Shown: piece after piece, positions 20,588-30,944 of the stretch
How positions within the stretch are numbered: the stretch's first letter is position 1
Layout: each line of letters begins with the position of its first letter
Source of the DNA: Metopolophium dirhodum
Taxonomy: Eukaryota; Arthropoda; Insecta; Hemiptera; Aphididae
Length of the DNA: 64,000 nucleotides
NCBI RefSeq assembly: GCF_019925205.1
Contig: NC_083565.1
Coordinates: forward strand, 36,670,241 to 36,734,240
Direction: 5' to 3'
The notes under the pieces: generated by a model
Told to the model about the DNA's origin: nothing
Database searches by the model: none
What the model saw: only the letters and a program-made list of their open reading frames with translations
Made by a program: the position numbers and the translations under genes

Positions 20588-20990
20588 AGGGTGACTTTGG
20601 ACAACACATAAACTATGTCCAGATCATCTGTCAACAATGTAAGAGGTCGTTCTTATAAGAATTATAATCCTAATGATATTAAAAATGCAGTTGATGCTGT
20701 TAGATATAAAAAAAAATGACAATACGACCAGTAAAAACAAAAAAAGTAAAAAGTAAGTTTTAAATTGACATTTTTATAGAAAAGTACAGAATTATTTTTT
20801 AGAATATCAAATAAATTATGTTGTATTTACGATAAATGTTTGGTGTTTTTTCATTTTAATTTATTACATTTTTTCCAAAAATATCTACATTGTCCGAAGT
20901 CAACCATTGTAATTTTAACATCGGTTTTCAATGAAATTCAAAAGGTGTCCGAAGTCACCCCATTTTTCGGGAGACTTGGGACAGTTTTCA
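20588..20990 (+). mobile_element. Pogo-like transposon fragment with inverted GTCCGAAGTC motifs
   Basis: An ATG near 20614 starts a reading with VRGRSYKNYNPNDIKNAVDA, matching the psq/CENP-B-type helix-turn-helix that opens pogo/Tigger transposases; it is cut off after about 40 codons. Around it are GGGTGACTTTGGACA (20590), TGTCCGAAGTCAACC (about 20896), TGTCCGAAGTCACCCC (about 20948) and GAGACTTGGGACAG (about 20971), i.e. one motif in both orientations. They probably are terminal or subterminal transposase sites. No DDE domain was found. Confidence 0.5.
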
Positions 20991-21890
20991 ACTTTAAAAA
21001 AAAGTGTGAACTTTAATTAATTTTATGATTATTCTTCTGCAGTATGGTTTCAACATATTTTTTTTTACGTATTACAGTTCTATCATGTAAAATATTGTAA
21101 TATTGTAATAACTAATAATTAATAACTAATGGATAACCGGGCTAATTATAAGGAGAAGCGATTTACCTATGCATTTGTTGTCTCGCGTACGATATATCGA
21201 TATTTTGGGATATATTGGCAAATGTTCCTTCACTATAGTTTCAATAATAGGACATAGGTCTATTCACTCCAATATCAAAACTAACAGTACACGATTGAAA
21301 CTAGTGAACGAAAATTGCAGTGACGTACGTTTGTAAGGCGGAGACAACAAACGAAAGAGGAGGTAGCATATTATGCTAAATAGTAAATTGTATTATGATT
21401 GATAAATATTAATAGTTGTAGTCAGTTGTAGCCCTCGATATGCACTCGCTATATCCCCCCCCCCCCCCTGTACAAGTATAAGTACCCACACACCCGGCCA
21501 CTCTAAACTTTGTTAAATATTTAAAATATTTAAAATATTTATTATTATTTATCAATTATCATATCAATATTTGCCCCATATAACCTTAAAAATAGTATCA
21601 CTAAAATTTCATGTGATAAGTTCTTATGTCCTATCCATTCTTATATTATCTATAGTGAAATGGCTATGTTATCTTCTAATCTTATTCTATAAAATCGCAA
21701 GAAAAACAGCTGATCTATAGGGAATTCATGGAGGATCTCATGGTTGAAAAAATTAAACACCGCTCCGTTTCCCCAGTCCGCCGGACCCATTCCGTCGATT
21801 CCCTATAGCGCGACCAATCGCGTACCTTCGCCGCGGCGGCGGCGGTCGGTTTTTAAACATTTTCGAAAAACGTTACGCTTTTTACGCTGT
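20990..21890. other. Mostly AT-rich DNA with a C-run and a GC-rich patch
   Basis: A C14 run lies near 21456. GC-rich sequence with GCGGCGGCGGCGG lies at 21755-21850. AAGGCGGAGACAACAAA near 21335 recurs at about 60617, marking a dispersed repeat. No gene was recognised. Confidence 0.4.
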
Positions 21891-21919
21891 TTTTCGACTT
21901 TTAGACATTTTCACATATA

Positions 21920-22235
21920 GTTCGTTTGTTTTAAAAACCACGTGGTTTGTACGCGATATCGGTCCATAGCCATCGCAATCGACGCCAGCGTAGGTCGTTA
22001 TTATCGCTTTTCGTTTCGTCTTTTCAATTGCCGTTTGTGCTCTATTTGTTAAGTTTATTTCTTTTAAACCCTGTGAATATACGGTTTGTACACTTAAAAA
22101 TTCGCGTTCACGAAATGTCAGTCGGTCTTCGTTCCAACGCACAAGTGCACAATTAATATTTACTGTTTTTTTGTTTTGTTTTTGATTCAATAAATATTGC
22201 ATTATGTGATTGTAGACGTATTGTTTGGTCCTTAA
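21920..22235 (+). repeat. Possible BEL/Pao-type LTR remnant
   Basis: A C/T-rich 300-bp block with AATAAA at about 22187 is followed by TTTGGTCCTTAATAACGTAG (about 22224). That phrase resembles the sequence after the 5' LTR of insect BEL/Pao elements (TTTGGTCCTT...). There is no coding region downstream. Weak, positional evidence only. Confidence 0.3.
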
Positions 22236-22479
22236 TAACGTAGCTGGTATATTGTTTAACGTAAACACAATTAAATGTATTATTAAACACAAATACATTC
22301 AAGCATACATAATAACGGTCAGATAAGTGAATAAAATACAATTAAAGTTTAAACAGTGTGTAGAATTATGATACATAGAATTATATACGATTACATCGAT
22401 GTATATCGAATATATTGGTTTACGTCGCTCCGTAGACACACAGCTTAATTGTTGAAGTTTTGACCATGATTTGCATCAC

Positions 22480-22640
22480 AAACTGTGGCTCGATAGGTTA
22501 GGCGTAGGTTCCCCAAACATAGGTAGGTCCGGGTTCGAAACCGTCGTACCTCTGTTCGGGCGGCAACCGACTACCGTGTATTCAAAGGCACGGCCGCCCG
22601 TAAATTGACTTTTTTTGCATTTTTTTTCACGTTATTTTTC
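22480..22640 (+). mobile_element. tRNA-derived SINE candidate
   Basis: TGGCTCGATAGG at 22486 fits a pol III A box, and GGGTTCGAAACC at about 22531 is a canonical B box (GWTCRANNC), spaced 46 bp. A GC-rich body with a CGGGCGGC...GCCGCCCG hairpin and a T-rich tail follow. The cloverleaf is not complete, so this is a SINE or tRNA relic and not a tRNA gene. Confidence 0.55.
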
Positions 22641-22811
22641 ATAAATAATATACATGTTAATTTTACATTATATGACTGTATATTATATATTAAGTACCTA
22701 TATGTTATTTAAATTATTAAGAATTTAACACATATTATTTTCTTTAAATTGTCATTGTTATTATATTGTTATGGATTTTACGCACAACACAAAATAAACG
22801 TACGCACCAAT

Positions 22812-24066
22812 TTAAGATTTAAACTGTTGACCAAAAAGGTACGGGCGAAAAGTTTTAACTCCCCATACTATGCTGGCTAATTCCTTTTCAGTGGTATTAT
22901 AGTTTATCTCAGCTCTATTTAATGTTCTGGATGCATAAGCAATGGGTAGGTCCTTCCCAATTGGACCTTGAGAAAGTACACAACCAATTGCGTAGTTGCT
23001 AGCATCACAAGTGAGATTGAAGGGTCTGGTGAAGTCTGGATACTGAAGGATTGGATAATTTATTAGAAGGTTTTTCAGTTTTTCGAATGACTGTTGACAT
23101 AGATCACTCCACTTGAATGGCACATCCCTCTTAAGTAACGAAGTTAGTGGTTTAGCGATCTGTCCATAATTTTGTATGAAACGCCTGTAATACCCAGAGA
23201 GTCCCAAGAACGATTTGATACCTTTTACGTTTTGGGGGTACTGGAAAATTCTGAACACATTCAACTAATTTCGGGTCAGGCTTAACGCCTTCGTCAGTAA
23301 TTTGGTGTCCTAAATAAGTGACCTCTTTCCTCAAAAATTCACATTTCAAGGGCTGTAGTTTTAGATTGAATTGTCTGAGCCTTTCCAAAATTTCTGTAAG
23401 TTTTTGTGAATGATCTGGGAGGTCCTTAGCATAAATAATGATGTCATCAAGGTATACGAACGCTTTTAACCCATTCAGGCCGGAAAGTACCTTGTTCATC
23501 ATCCTTTGAAATGTTCCGGGAGCACCCTTTAGACCAAACGGCATCCGCAAAAATTCGAAATGACCTTTATCTGTAGAGAAAGCTGTCTTCTCGCGATCGG
23601 CCGGGTTCATTGGCACCTGATGATATCCTTGGGCCAAATCGAGTGTACTGTAGTATTTGGACTTGCCTAACTGATCCAAGATGTCCGTGATATTGGGAAG
23701 TGGAAAAGCATCTCCCACAGTAACTTGATTTAGTCGTCGAAAGTCAACGCATACTCGATATTTCACTACTCCGTTAACATCCGGTTTCTTCGGAACCACC
23801 AAAAGAGGAGCATTCCATGGAGAGTCACTAGGGGCAATTACACCTTCTCGCTCTAAAGTCTCCATTTGTTCTGTTATTTCTTGTCGATGTCGCTGGGGTA
23901 GTCGGTATGGTTTTTCATGAATTGGGTGAACGGCTTCTGAAGTCTTGATTTCGTGAGTAATGGCGGTTGTTGCGGTAATTTTATCCCCTTCCAATTGAAA
24001 CACATCAGAGTTTTCCTCACAAACAGTAAGCAATGAGGATTTTTCTTCTGAGTTTAAATGGCAGGT
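22812..24066 (-). pseudogene. pol: Gypsy element 3 reverse transcriptase and RNase H (truncated)
   Basis: The minus-strand translation gives PLLVVPKKP, YRVCVDFRRLNQVT, STLDLAQGYHQVPM, MPFGLKGAPGTFQRMM and the catalytic FVYLDDIII near 23430-23465. These are followed by the connection block SFLGLSGYYRRF and RNase H LTCDASNYAIG and TEKELASIVWG. A one-base frameshift near 23235 separates RT from RNase H. The frame stops at 22812 in the middle of RNase H and integrase is missing. An in-frame TGA near 24066 separates it from the protease. A dead copy from a gypsy lineage different from elements 1 and 2. Confidence 0.88.
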
Positions 24067-25061
24067 TCACAGGGCTGAATGTAAGCGAGATACTCTGGTC
24101 CCATCAACACAAGGTTCCGTATTTTCCGAAATTTGTGATAAGTGCACATTAGCTTCGTTGAAATCTTCGTGCTCGAGTTGCCCTAGTTGAGGGATTTGTA
24201 ATTGAACTTCATTGTCTGTTGGATTAATAAAGGGAACGTATATAAGATGATTTCTCACTGTGGTAACACAATTTCCACAGGTGAGGGCATTGGTAATGCT
24301 TTGGCTTGAAATTAAAATGTTTGAACCCTCTGTTTTATTGGGAGCTGGAATGGCAACGAGAATTTCTGTTCTTGGTAGTATGGTTAAATTCACAAGAGGA
24401 GGGAGGATTAATTCCTTTGACTGGTAGTTGATTATAGTTCCATGTCCGATAATAAATGGTTTGCCTAAGATTCCTTCATTTGGTACTGGGAAATCAGATT
24501 TAACAACTTGGAATTCAACGCTTCTTTTTTCACTTCCAATTTGGAGTTCAATAGTGACGGATCCTAGAGTCGTCACAAAATTATCTGTTATTCCTTTGAG
24601 TTCGTACACGGTATGGTCGTATACTATTACTTCATCGCGCAATGATGAGAGTTTGATTAAATTTAAGTCACTGCCAGAGTCGATTAAAAATTTGCTGTTT
24701 GCTGGAATGGTCTGAGGGCTTTGAAACTGTACATGATCCTGTTCAACTTTCTGGCGAGCCGTATTATTTAAGATATTTCTGCGAATGAAATTGCGGCTGT
24801 TTTCAGGCTTCCTGCCGGGCGCCCGCCGTCGGCACTCGACTGTGTAGAGTTTTTTGAATTGTGTGAGGTAGTAGCTGGAGATTCTGCGGATCGCTTTGAA
24901 TTTACGTATTTTAGTTTCCTGCATTCCTCCTTGGTGTGACCTGGTTTCTTGCAGTAACGACTAGTAATTGTATTAACGATCTTCTTTTGGGCGTTTTGAG
25001 GTGTCTGACCATTATTTGGCTTCACTTGGAGAGACCTGCAGTCTCTGGCCCAATGTCCCAT
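24067..25061 (-). pseudogene. Gypsy element 3 gag C-terminus and protease
   Basis: The start of the fragment (25061, minus strand) shows the end of a zinc knuckle, GHWARDC, and a second knuckle, YCKKPGHTKEEC, whose first Cys is Ser. A frameshift near 24850-24920 leads into a protease with FLIDSGSDLNLI as the catalytic block and ILGKPFIIGHG as the second loop. A long linker continues to a TGA near 24066. The gag N-terminal part and LTRs are absent. Unlike elements 1 and 2, this protease has the normal D-S-G. Confidence 0.82.
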
Positions 25062-25344
25062 TTTTAAAATAATTAATGTATTTTTTATTAAAATTGGTAG
25101 TAAAAATCTTAAGTATAGCTACAAACTGTTAATCGAACACTCGTAATTCTACGACTGACTGACTCCCTGTGTGTTGTCGTGACGGTGCCCCGTCTCACAT
25201 AAAAAACCCTTATTCAGCGGTTCCCACGGTAGCAGCGTCTTACGACACACACTCTGCATTATGATTGTCTATATATGTTGTTAACATATATAGATATATA
25301 AAAAATAAAATATGTACTAATCAGGGGTTCTTAACAATATCATA

Positions 25345-25687
25345 CTAATTTGTTTTATTTTTCGTAAGTTATTTCGAATGTTGTATGATTGGGTTTTTGG
25401 AAAATACTATTTTTTTCTCCTCACTTATAGCAGCTGTACATACTAGACTTATTTTCTGCAGCACATTGTTCGCTATCTGACTAAGTCGAATAGCCTACCT
25501 ACTAGCTGAAGTTAATAGATTTTGGCTTGATATGACTGACTTTCTAGACACTCCAACACGGTTTTCGACTTTACACTTTTTATATAAGAAAAAAGTACCG
25601 GACATGTGACGGCACATACCTACCATTCAATCCGCCGTAGACGGATTGCTCATTTTGGTTTCGTCTTAGACGGTGCTGACTAACTTG
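25345..25687 (+). repeat. Satellite-like repeat, copy S1 (left flank of the R1 array)
   Basis: Shares CACTTATAG, TGACTTTCTAGACACTCC, GACTTTACACTTTTTATATA, ACATGTGACGGCACATACC and the hairpin AATCCGCCGTAGACGGATT with copies at 35363-35715, 36871-37200 and 37460-37640. It breaks at CTTAAC (25688-25693), where the R1-type array begins; the matching right half resumes at 35363. Confidence 0.75.
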
Positions 25688-25693
25688 CTTAAC
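25688..25693. repeat. Junction hexamer CTTAAC, left
   Basis: Same six bases as at 31568-31573 and 35357-35362, directly before each 28S-like element start or after each element end. Consistent with a target-site duplication shared by two tandem insertions. Confidence 0.6.
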
Positions 25694-25696
25694 AAT

Positions 25697-25742
25697 CTAG
25701 CGAAACCACAGCCAAAGAGGTGGGGCCTGTGTGTTTCGCTAG
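25697..25742 (+). other. 5'-terminal hairpin of R1-type copy A
   Basis: CTAGCGAAACCACAG (25697-25711) pairs with CTGTGTGTTTCGCTAG (25727-25742) with one bulge. Copy B keeps the hairpin (about 31577-31613) although loop and stem bases changed. It may matter for RNA processing or priming at the element 5' end. Confidence 0.6.
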
Positions 25743-27902
25743 GCGTCGCGGGGCTGACAGACCGCGGCGCTTGCCGAAGGCCGGGGCGTCCACGTCGCCG
25801 GCGGATGGATACTTACTTAGAAAGTTTGCTAACACCGAGCCAATCGTCCCATTTACGGTTGATTACGTGAATCAACCGGTGACACGAGATCCAATCACGG
25901 CGTCTCTGACGAACGTCTCGCTGAAGTGCGTGAGATGAGAATAACAAAAGGCCGACGCTAGCTCCTGTATGCTTAAGGCGTCACGTCGGGTGATTACCTC
26001 TCTGAAATTCCCTCATGAGTACCTTGACCGATAGATGGTTTACATTAGCTATGAGCAAAGATGCGTCCCTGGAGGGAGAGATAAAACCGAGTGGATGGGA
26101 AGGCGCACTGGTGACCTGGTCGGTGGAGGGGCGGTGATTTGGATTCAGTCAATCGTTTACAAATGACCCAGCTTTGGGGGGAGGACTCCGATGTTGTGCG
26201 CCGGAACCAACCTCGACGGCTGGGCGCCACCAGTGGCAAAACCTTGAACGCACCAGCCCGCGGGCCGGCAAACACAGTTTGTCGTCAAAATAAGCACAAT
26301 TTGTTACCGTAAGACTGAAATCACCGAAGAGTGGGCGGAGTCAGGAACCACATACCTAACCTACGGGCAGGTAACATCTTAGTAACGTTAGGCGGAAGCG
26401 AGGAAACGGGAGCTAAGGCCCATCGTTGCCGTAAGAACGGCTAAAGAAACTGCGGTGACGACGGCGACGGCGGGCTCGGATCCCCCGTTGCTGAGCGGAA
26501 ACCGACCGCTACAAACAACACGAGGCCACCAGAACTCTGAAGGCGGCAGAGCGAGGGCAGGTCTGGGTGACTGCTGGTTACACCGGGCCGGTGTTCCCGC
26601 GCCCTTACGGGTGAAGCGCCCGCCGGTCGGGGAGGGGCTGGCGGGCCCCTGGAGCTGTCTGACCTAGGTTGCTGAAAGGGCATCGAGGTAACCCCGTGAA
26701 GACTCAATGGCACTCTTCCGCCTGGCAAGGACGGCCCAACCAGGTCACGACGAGCCGGGCGGGTAGACTGACCAGTACAAGTACATACCTGCTACCGACC
26801 ACGCCAAGACGAGTCACGTTGAGAGACTGGCTGACTTATCTGGTCCGGGAAAAGGGCAGGCGGGGTACGGTCTTAACGAAGCTAGCCCTATAGCTTCGAG
26901 TTAACTGAACTGTAATCACAAGGGCTCGGGGCAGGTCATGCTTGGTGCTAGCGGAATGACCAAGGACCTCCGAGTACTCTGGACCACCTGTACCTTCCAG
27001 GGTGGCAACCCAGTGGTTTAGAACACGCTAAATCACAAAAGGTCTGAAATGTGTAGGAAGGCGGGGGGGCGCCCAAACGAGGCTACACCCTCAGGCGCCC
27101 TCACGAAACGCTTACTCGTGATTGTGCAGAATCGAGAAAAGCGGAAAAAGAGCCGCGGGATTGAGACCGCGGCTGACGATGTCCTGCCTGGGTACAGGAC
27201 TGGGCGGATGATGAACGGCCGGAACGCGTCTTCGCACCCCTGGGCCACCTGAGGGCCCCGTTCCGATCTCAACGCCAGTGGAGGGCGCATCTCCAAACCA
27301 AGCTTCCCGGGGGAATAGGAAGCACCTGAGGTGGTCTCAGAGACTTACCGGTGGTGACGGGTGAAGGGTCATCAGTGAAGGAAAAGAGGACTGGCTAGGC
27401 AGTTTTCAGCAGTTTAGCTTCTCCAACAGTATACCCCAGAGATGGGCAGCTTGCCAAGCGCAGGTCCTTCTGGATCGCAGAGCATCTGCTTACACATACG
27501 ACTGCCCGACCGTCAGCTACGAAAAAGCTCCGCGCTCAAGGTGCAAGCGTCCGGAGTGGACCTAATCGCTCAGTGCGGACTCACGGGAAAAACCAACAAC
27601 CGTGTTCCAGGCGTATCAACGTACTGATGAAGGGCAGACCTGGTAAGCACGTCAAATGACCTCGGCGTGGGTCCCCGAATAAGGGTGACCGAGGTGATGG
27701 AGGGCACCTTCCTTTTCCGCACGCGAACAAACTACCCGAGTGGGGGTGTCATACCACCTGCAACAAACCAGTGGGATTGGGCGAGAGGCGCCAGCACGTC
27801 ACGGGCGAAGCACACGCGGACCTCCGTGGGCGCGCTGGAGCTTTTAGCACGAACCTGACTGAGAGCACACGGGCCCGACCAACCCGTGTGCGAATACGTG
27901 CA

Positions 27903-27911
27903 AGGTGGAAG
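27903..27911. repeat. Left 9-bp target duplication of the foldback element
   Basis: AGGTGGAAG here and at 30945-30953. Copy B of the host element has the uninterrupted homologous site (AATGGAAGACCGGCTGG near 34700). Confidence 0.92.
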
Positions 27912-28491
27912 AGGTGCGTTACCCTGGCACCCCAAGGTCAAATTTTCGACTTGAAAACTGTTGGGTATTATGTTATTTGTTATGTAACAATTTGTAACCA
28001 CAAAAAAAAATTTTGTAATCACACCGGTACCCCCGAAAAACCACTTTACAAGTTCCGGGTGCCAGGGTAACGTTACCCCGGCGCCCCGTGCAACAAAAAA
28101 TGAAAATGTCGACTTGAAAACTGTTGGGTATTATGTTATTTATTATGTAACAATTTGTAACCACAAAAAAAAATTTTGTAATCACACCGGTACCCCCGAA
28201 AAACCACTTTACAAGTTCCGGGTGCCAGGGTAACGTTACCCCGGCACCCCGTACAACAAAAAATGAAAATTTCGACTTGAAAACTGTTGGGTATTATGTT
28301 ATTTGTTATGTAACAATTTGTAACCACAAAAAAAAATTTTGTAATCACACCGGTACCCCCGAAAAACCACTTTACAAGTTCCGGGTGCCAGGGTAACGTT
28401 ACCCCGGCACCCCGTACAACAAAAAATGAAAATTTCGACTTGAAAACTGTTGGGCATTATGTTATTTACTATGTAACAATTTGTAACCACA
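27912..28491 (+). repeat. Left arm of the foldback element, 163-bp tandem repeats
   Basis: Direct repeats with a 163-bp period (for example TGTGATTACAAAA-complement blocks near 28010, 28173 and 28336). Each monomer contains a palindrome of about 30 bp centred on AACGTT with arms GGGTGCC[A/G]GGGT. The outermost monomer is cut inside this palindrome to give the terminus AGGTGCGTTACC. The 70-codon open stretches in the monomers are artefacts of the repeat. Confidence 0.92.
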
Positions 28492-29460
28492 TCGGTGCTT
28501 CGGAACTACTGTCTTTTTACATTCATTATTTAGTTCGTATTTAAATTAATTGAAAATTGTATGTTTGAATTATATGCTTACCTGAGTCTCAGAAGTTGAA
28601 TAGGATTTTTTTTCTAAATTAAGATTTTAGAACCAAACTCAATATCTTATGTCCAGTTCAGTTGACAATTTGAACCATTCATTTTAAATTCAAAAAAAAA
28701 GTTTTCCATCTATGTTTGTGGTCCCTAAATATTGATTTCTTCCTTTTATATATATTATATGTATTTAGTGTTTTTCAATATTTTGGAAGACATTTATATA
28801 GATGTGTTTACATTTCAATTTTCAAGTATCTAGAGTTTAGACCATTGTTTTTGAAGTTATGAATGAATAATTAAAATAGTTTTCATGTTTGGACAAATTT
28901 TGAATACAATTTTACACTTAGGTTGTACAAAACTCTAAGTTAAAAAAAAATTGTATCCAATTTTCGATGGATTTCCCAAATTGTTGACAAACTATTGATT
29001 ATTGCTGAAATAGCCTCATTTTACTACCAATTGAGAAATATGAGGTGATATATTTAGATCTAAAGAGAAGTTTCGATTAATACAATTAATTACAGCAATA
29101 TAAATGTATACTAAAAATATATACTTAGTAGTATGAACTGACAGACTATCGTATTAATTTATATTGATTTACCTGTAATTTTATTTATTTAATTTTAGTA
29201 TACTTTTATATTATTTACATTGAATACAATTTTTATAGTTAAATAAGTTAAACTTATACTTTACTAATTCACTCTAATTTTCAGTAAAGTGTTCTTTAGC
29301 ATTATTTTTAATTAATTGCTAATAATTGTAGTAAGATAACTATGTTTTTTTTTATTTTACATAAATGTCACATGCCTGTTGAGCACCTCACGTATTAATT
29401 GGAAACGGAATATATTTAAATAAAAATTAATTCGAAATGTTGACGTTTTATATTTACAAT
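28492..29460. other. AT-rich interior of the foldback element
   Basis: No transposase or other domain was recognised on either strand. It probably holds the 3' flank of the captured gene. Confidence 0.5.
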
Positions 29461-30169
29461 TTATTTTGAATACAATAGCATTTCAATATTTTCCTTCTTT
29501 TTTGTATTTAATGATATGCCATCTCTGAGATCATCATACACTTCCCATTGGTCATTTGATCTGTATGCAAACGCTTTATAGTGTCCTGTGGTCACTCTTA
29601 ATCCCCACCGGTCTTGTCCACAAAACCCTATAGCTCCTCTCAAAAAATAAATATCATTAATTTTTATTGTTTTTGGAATATCATCTAAATACAAATGGAC
29701 TTCTCCTGCATAATTGTTTTGGATTGCTCCTATATCACTCAGATTGGATATGCTTATTGATGCTTCTAGATCTGAGAATATAGAACAATGTATAAGAATT
29801 AAAATGATTAAAAAACATAAATTTATTGATTTTCTTTATCTTTATTTAAAAATGTATAAAGTACCTGTAGGTAATGATAGTAGTTCTATCAACAAATGGT
29901 TTTTTATGCTGGCAGTTATAACTCTCTCACTTTTGCAGCTTTTACACTCAATAAATTCCTTATCTAAGAAGTTGTTAATATTTTCTTGAATGTTTATTTT
30001 CCCCTCATAAGCAGTCAATGATATTACTTCATATCTATTGTCTAAAGAAAATTCTGGACAGAAAAGATCGGGTTAGGTTAGGTTCGGAACACCGGTTAAC
30101 TTGTATGTATGATGGCATACCTTTTAACAGCTTATTGGCTGTTGATGAAATTGTATCCATTGCATCCAT
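29461..30169 (-). CDS. USP-like deubiquitinase C-terminal fragment, three exons, inside a transposon
   Basis: Three minus-strand exons join in phase with proper GT/AG borders: 30121-30169 (or longer upstream), 29865-30053 and 29461-29771. Exon 2 encodes a CKSCKS zinc-ribbon-like pair, and exon 3 ends with AIGFCGQDRWGL, then TTGHYKAFAYRSND and QWEVYDDL, before a TAA at 29461. GHYKAF followed by W-x-x-YDD matches the catalytic His and Asp region of ubiquitin-specific proteases (family C19), and CxxC is also usual there. The Cys box was not found, so the fragment may lack the nucleophile or start farther upstream. All three exons are free of stops. Introns are about 67 and 93 bp. Possibly a host gene captured by the transposon; identity of the family is a motif-based judgement. 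Confidence 0.55.
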
Positions 30170-30325
30170 TAATTTAATATTGCCGAGGTAATCTTATATG
30201 AGTACCTCCTAATTAATTATGACCATTTTCATTTGACCATCAAATATAGCTTGCTCTCCAATTATGAAGCCATGTCCGATATCGTATAGTATATAAAATA
30301 CTAATCATACATATTGTACATCGAG

Positions 30326-30944
30326 TTTTTCGGGGGTACCGGTGTGATTACAAAATTTTTTTTTGTGGTTACAAATTGTTACATAACAAATAACATAATA
30401 CCCAACAGTTTTCAAGTCGAAATTTTCATTTTTTGTTGTACGGGGTGCCGGGGGTAACGTTACCCTGGCACCCGGAACTTGTAAAGCGGTTTTTCAGGGG
30501 TACCGGTGTGATTACAAAATTTTTTTTTGTGGTTACAAATTGTTACATAATAAATAACATAATACCCAACAGTTTTCAAGTCGAAATTTTCATTTTTTGT
30601 TGCACGGGGCGCCGGGGTAACGTTACCCTGGCACCCGGAACTTGTAAAGTGGTTTTTCGGGGGTACCGGTGTGATTACAAAATTTTTTTTTGTGGTTACA
30701 AATTGTTACATAACAAATAACATAATACCCAACAGTTTTCAAGTCGAAATTTTCATTTTTTGTTGTACGGGGTGCCGGGGTAACGTTACCCTGGCACCCG
30801 GAACTTGTAAAGTGGTTTTTCGGGGGTACCGGTGTGATTACAAAATTTTTTTTTGTGGTTACAAATTGTTACATAACAAATAACATAATACCCAACAGTT
30901 TTCAAGTCGAAAATTTTACCTTGGGGTGCCAGGGTAACGCACCT
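30326..30944 (-). repeat. Right arm of the foldback element, 163-bp tandem repeats
   Basis: Inverted relative to the left arm. Monomers recur at 163-bp spacing (for example GTGTGATTACAAAA near 30345, 30508, 30671 and 30834). It ends AGGGTAACGCACCT at 30944, before the 9-bp duplication. Confidence 0.92.

Larger units (their letters stand above)
27912..30944. mobile_element. Foldback/MULE-like transposon with tandem-repeat inverted arms and a captured gene
   Basis: A 3033-bp insertion bounded by an exact 9-bp duplication. It begins AGGTGCGTTACCCTGGCACC and ends with the reverse complement. Each arm (27912-28491 and about 30326-30944) is built of about 3.5-4 direct copies of a 163-bp monomer, the arms being inverted to each other. 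Long arms of tandem repeats and 9-bp duplications are the hallmarks of Drosophila foldback elements and of MULEs. The 1.8-kb interior shows no transposase but carries a spliced gene fragment on the minus strand (29461-30169). Arm monomers are nearly identical, so it is young. It is inserted in R1-type copy A. Confidence 0.85.

Noticed and set aside
22486..22560. Functional tRNA gene
   Set aside because: Pol III boxes are present but no acceptor or anticodon stem can be closed; better read as a SINE head.
27973..30883. Series of 60-95-codon ORFs starting MITKFFFVVTNCYI
   Set aside because: They recur every 163 bp on either strand inside the foldback arms and run across monomer borders; they are by-products of the tandem repeat.
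27912..30944. CRISPR array, because of regularly spaced repeats
   Set aside because: The whole 163-bp unit is repeated without unique spacers, and the arrays are inverted arms of a transposon in eukaryotic DNA.
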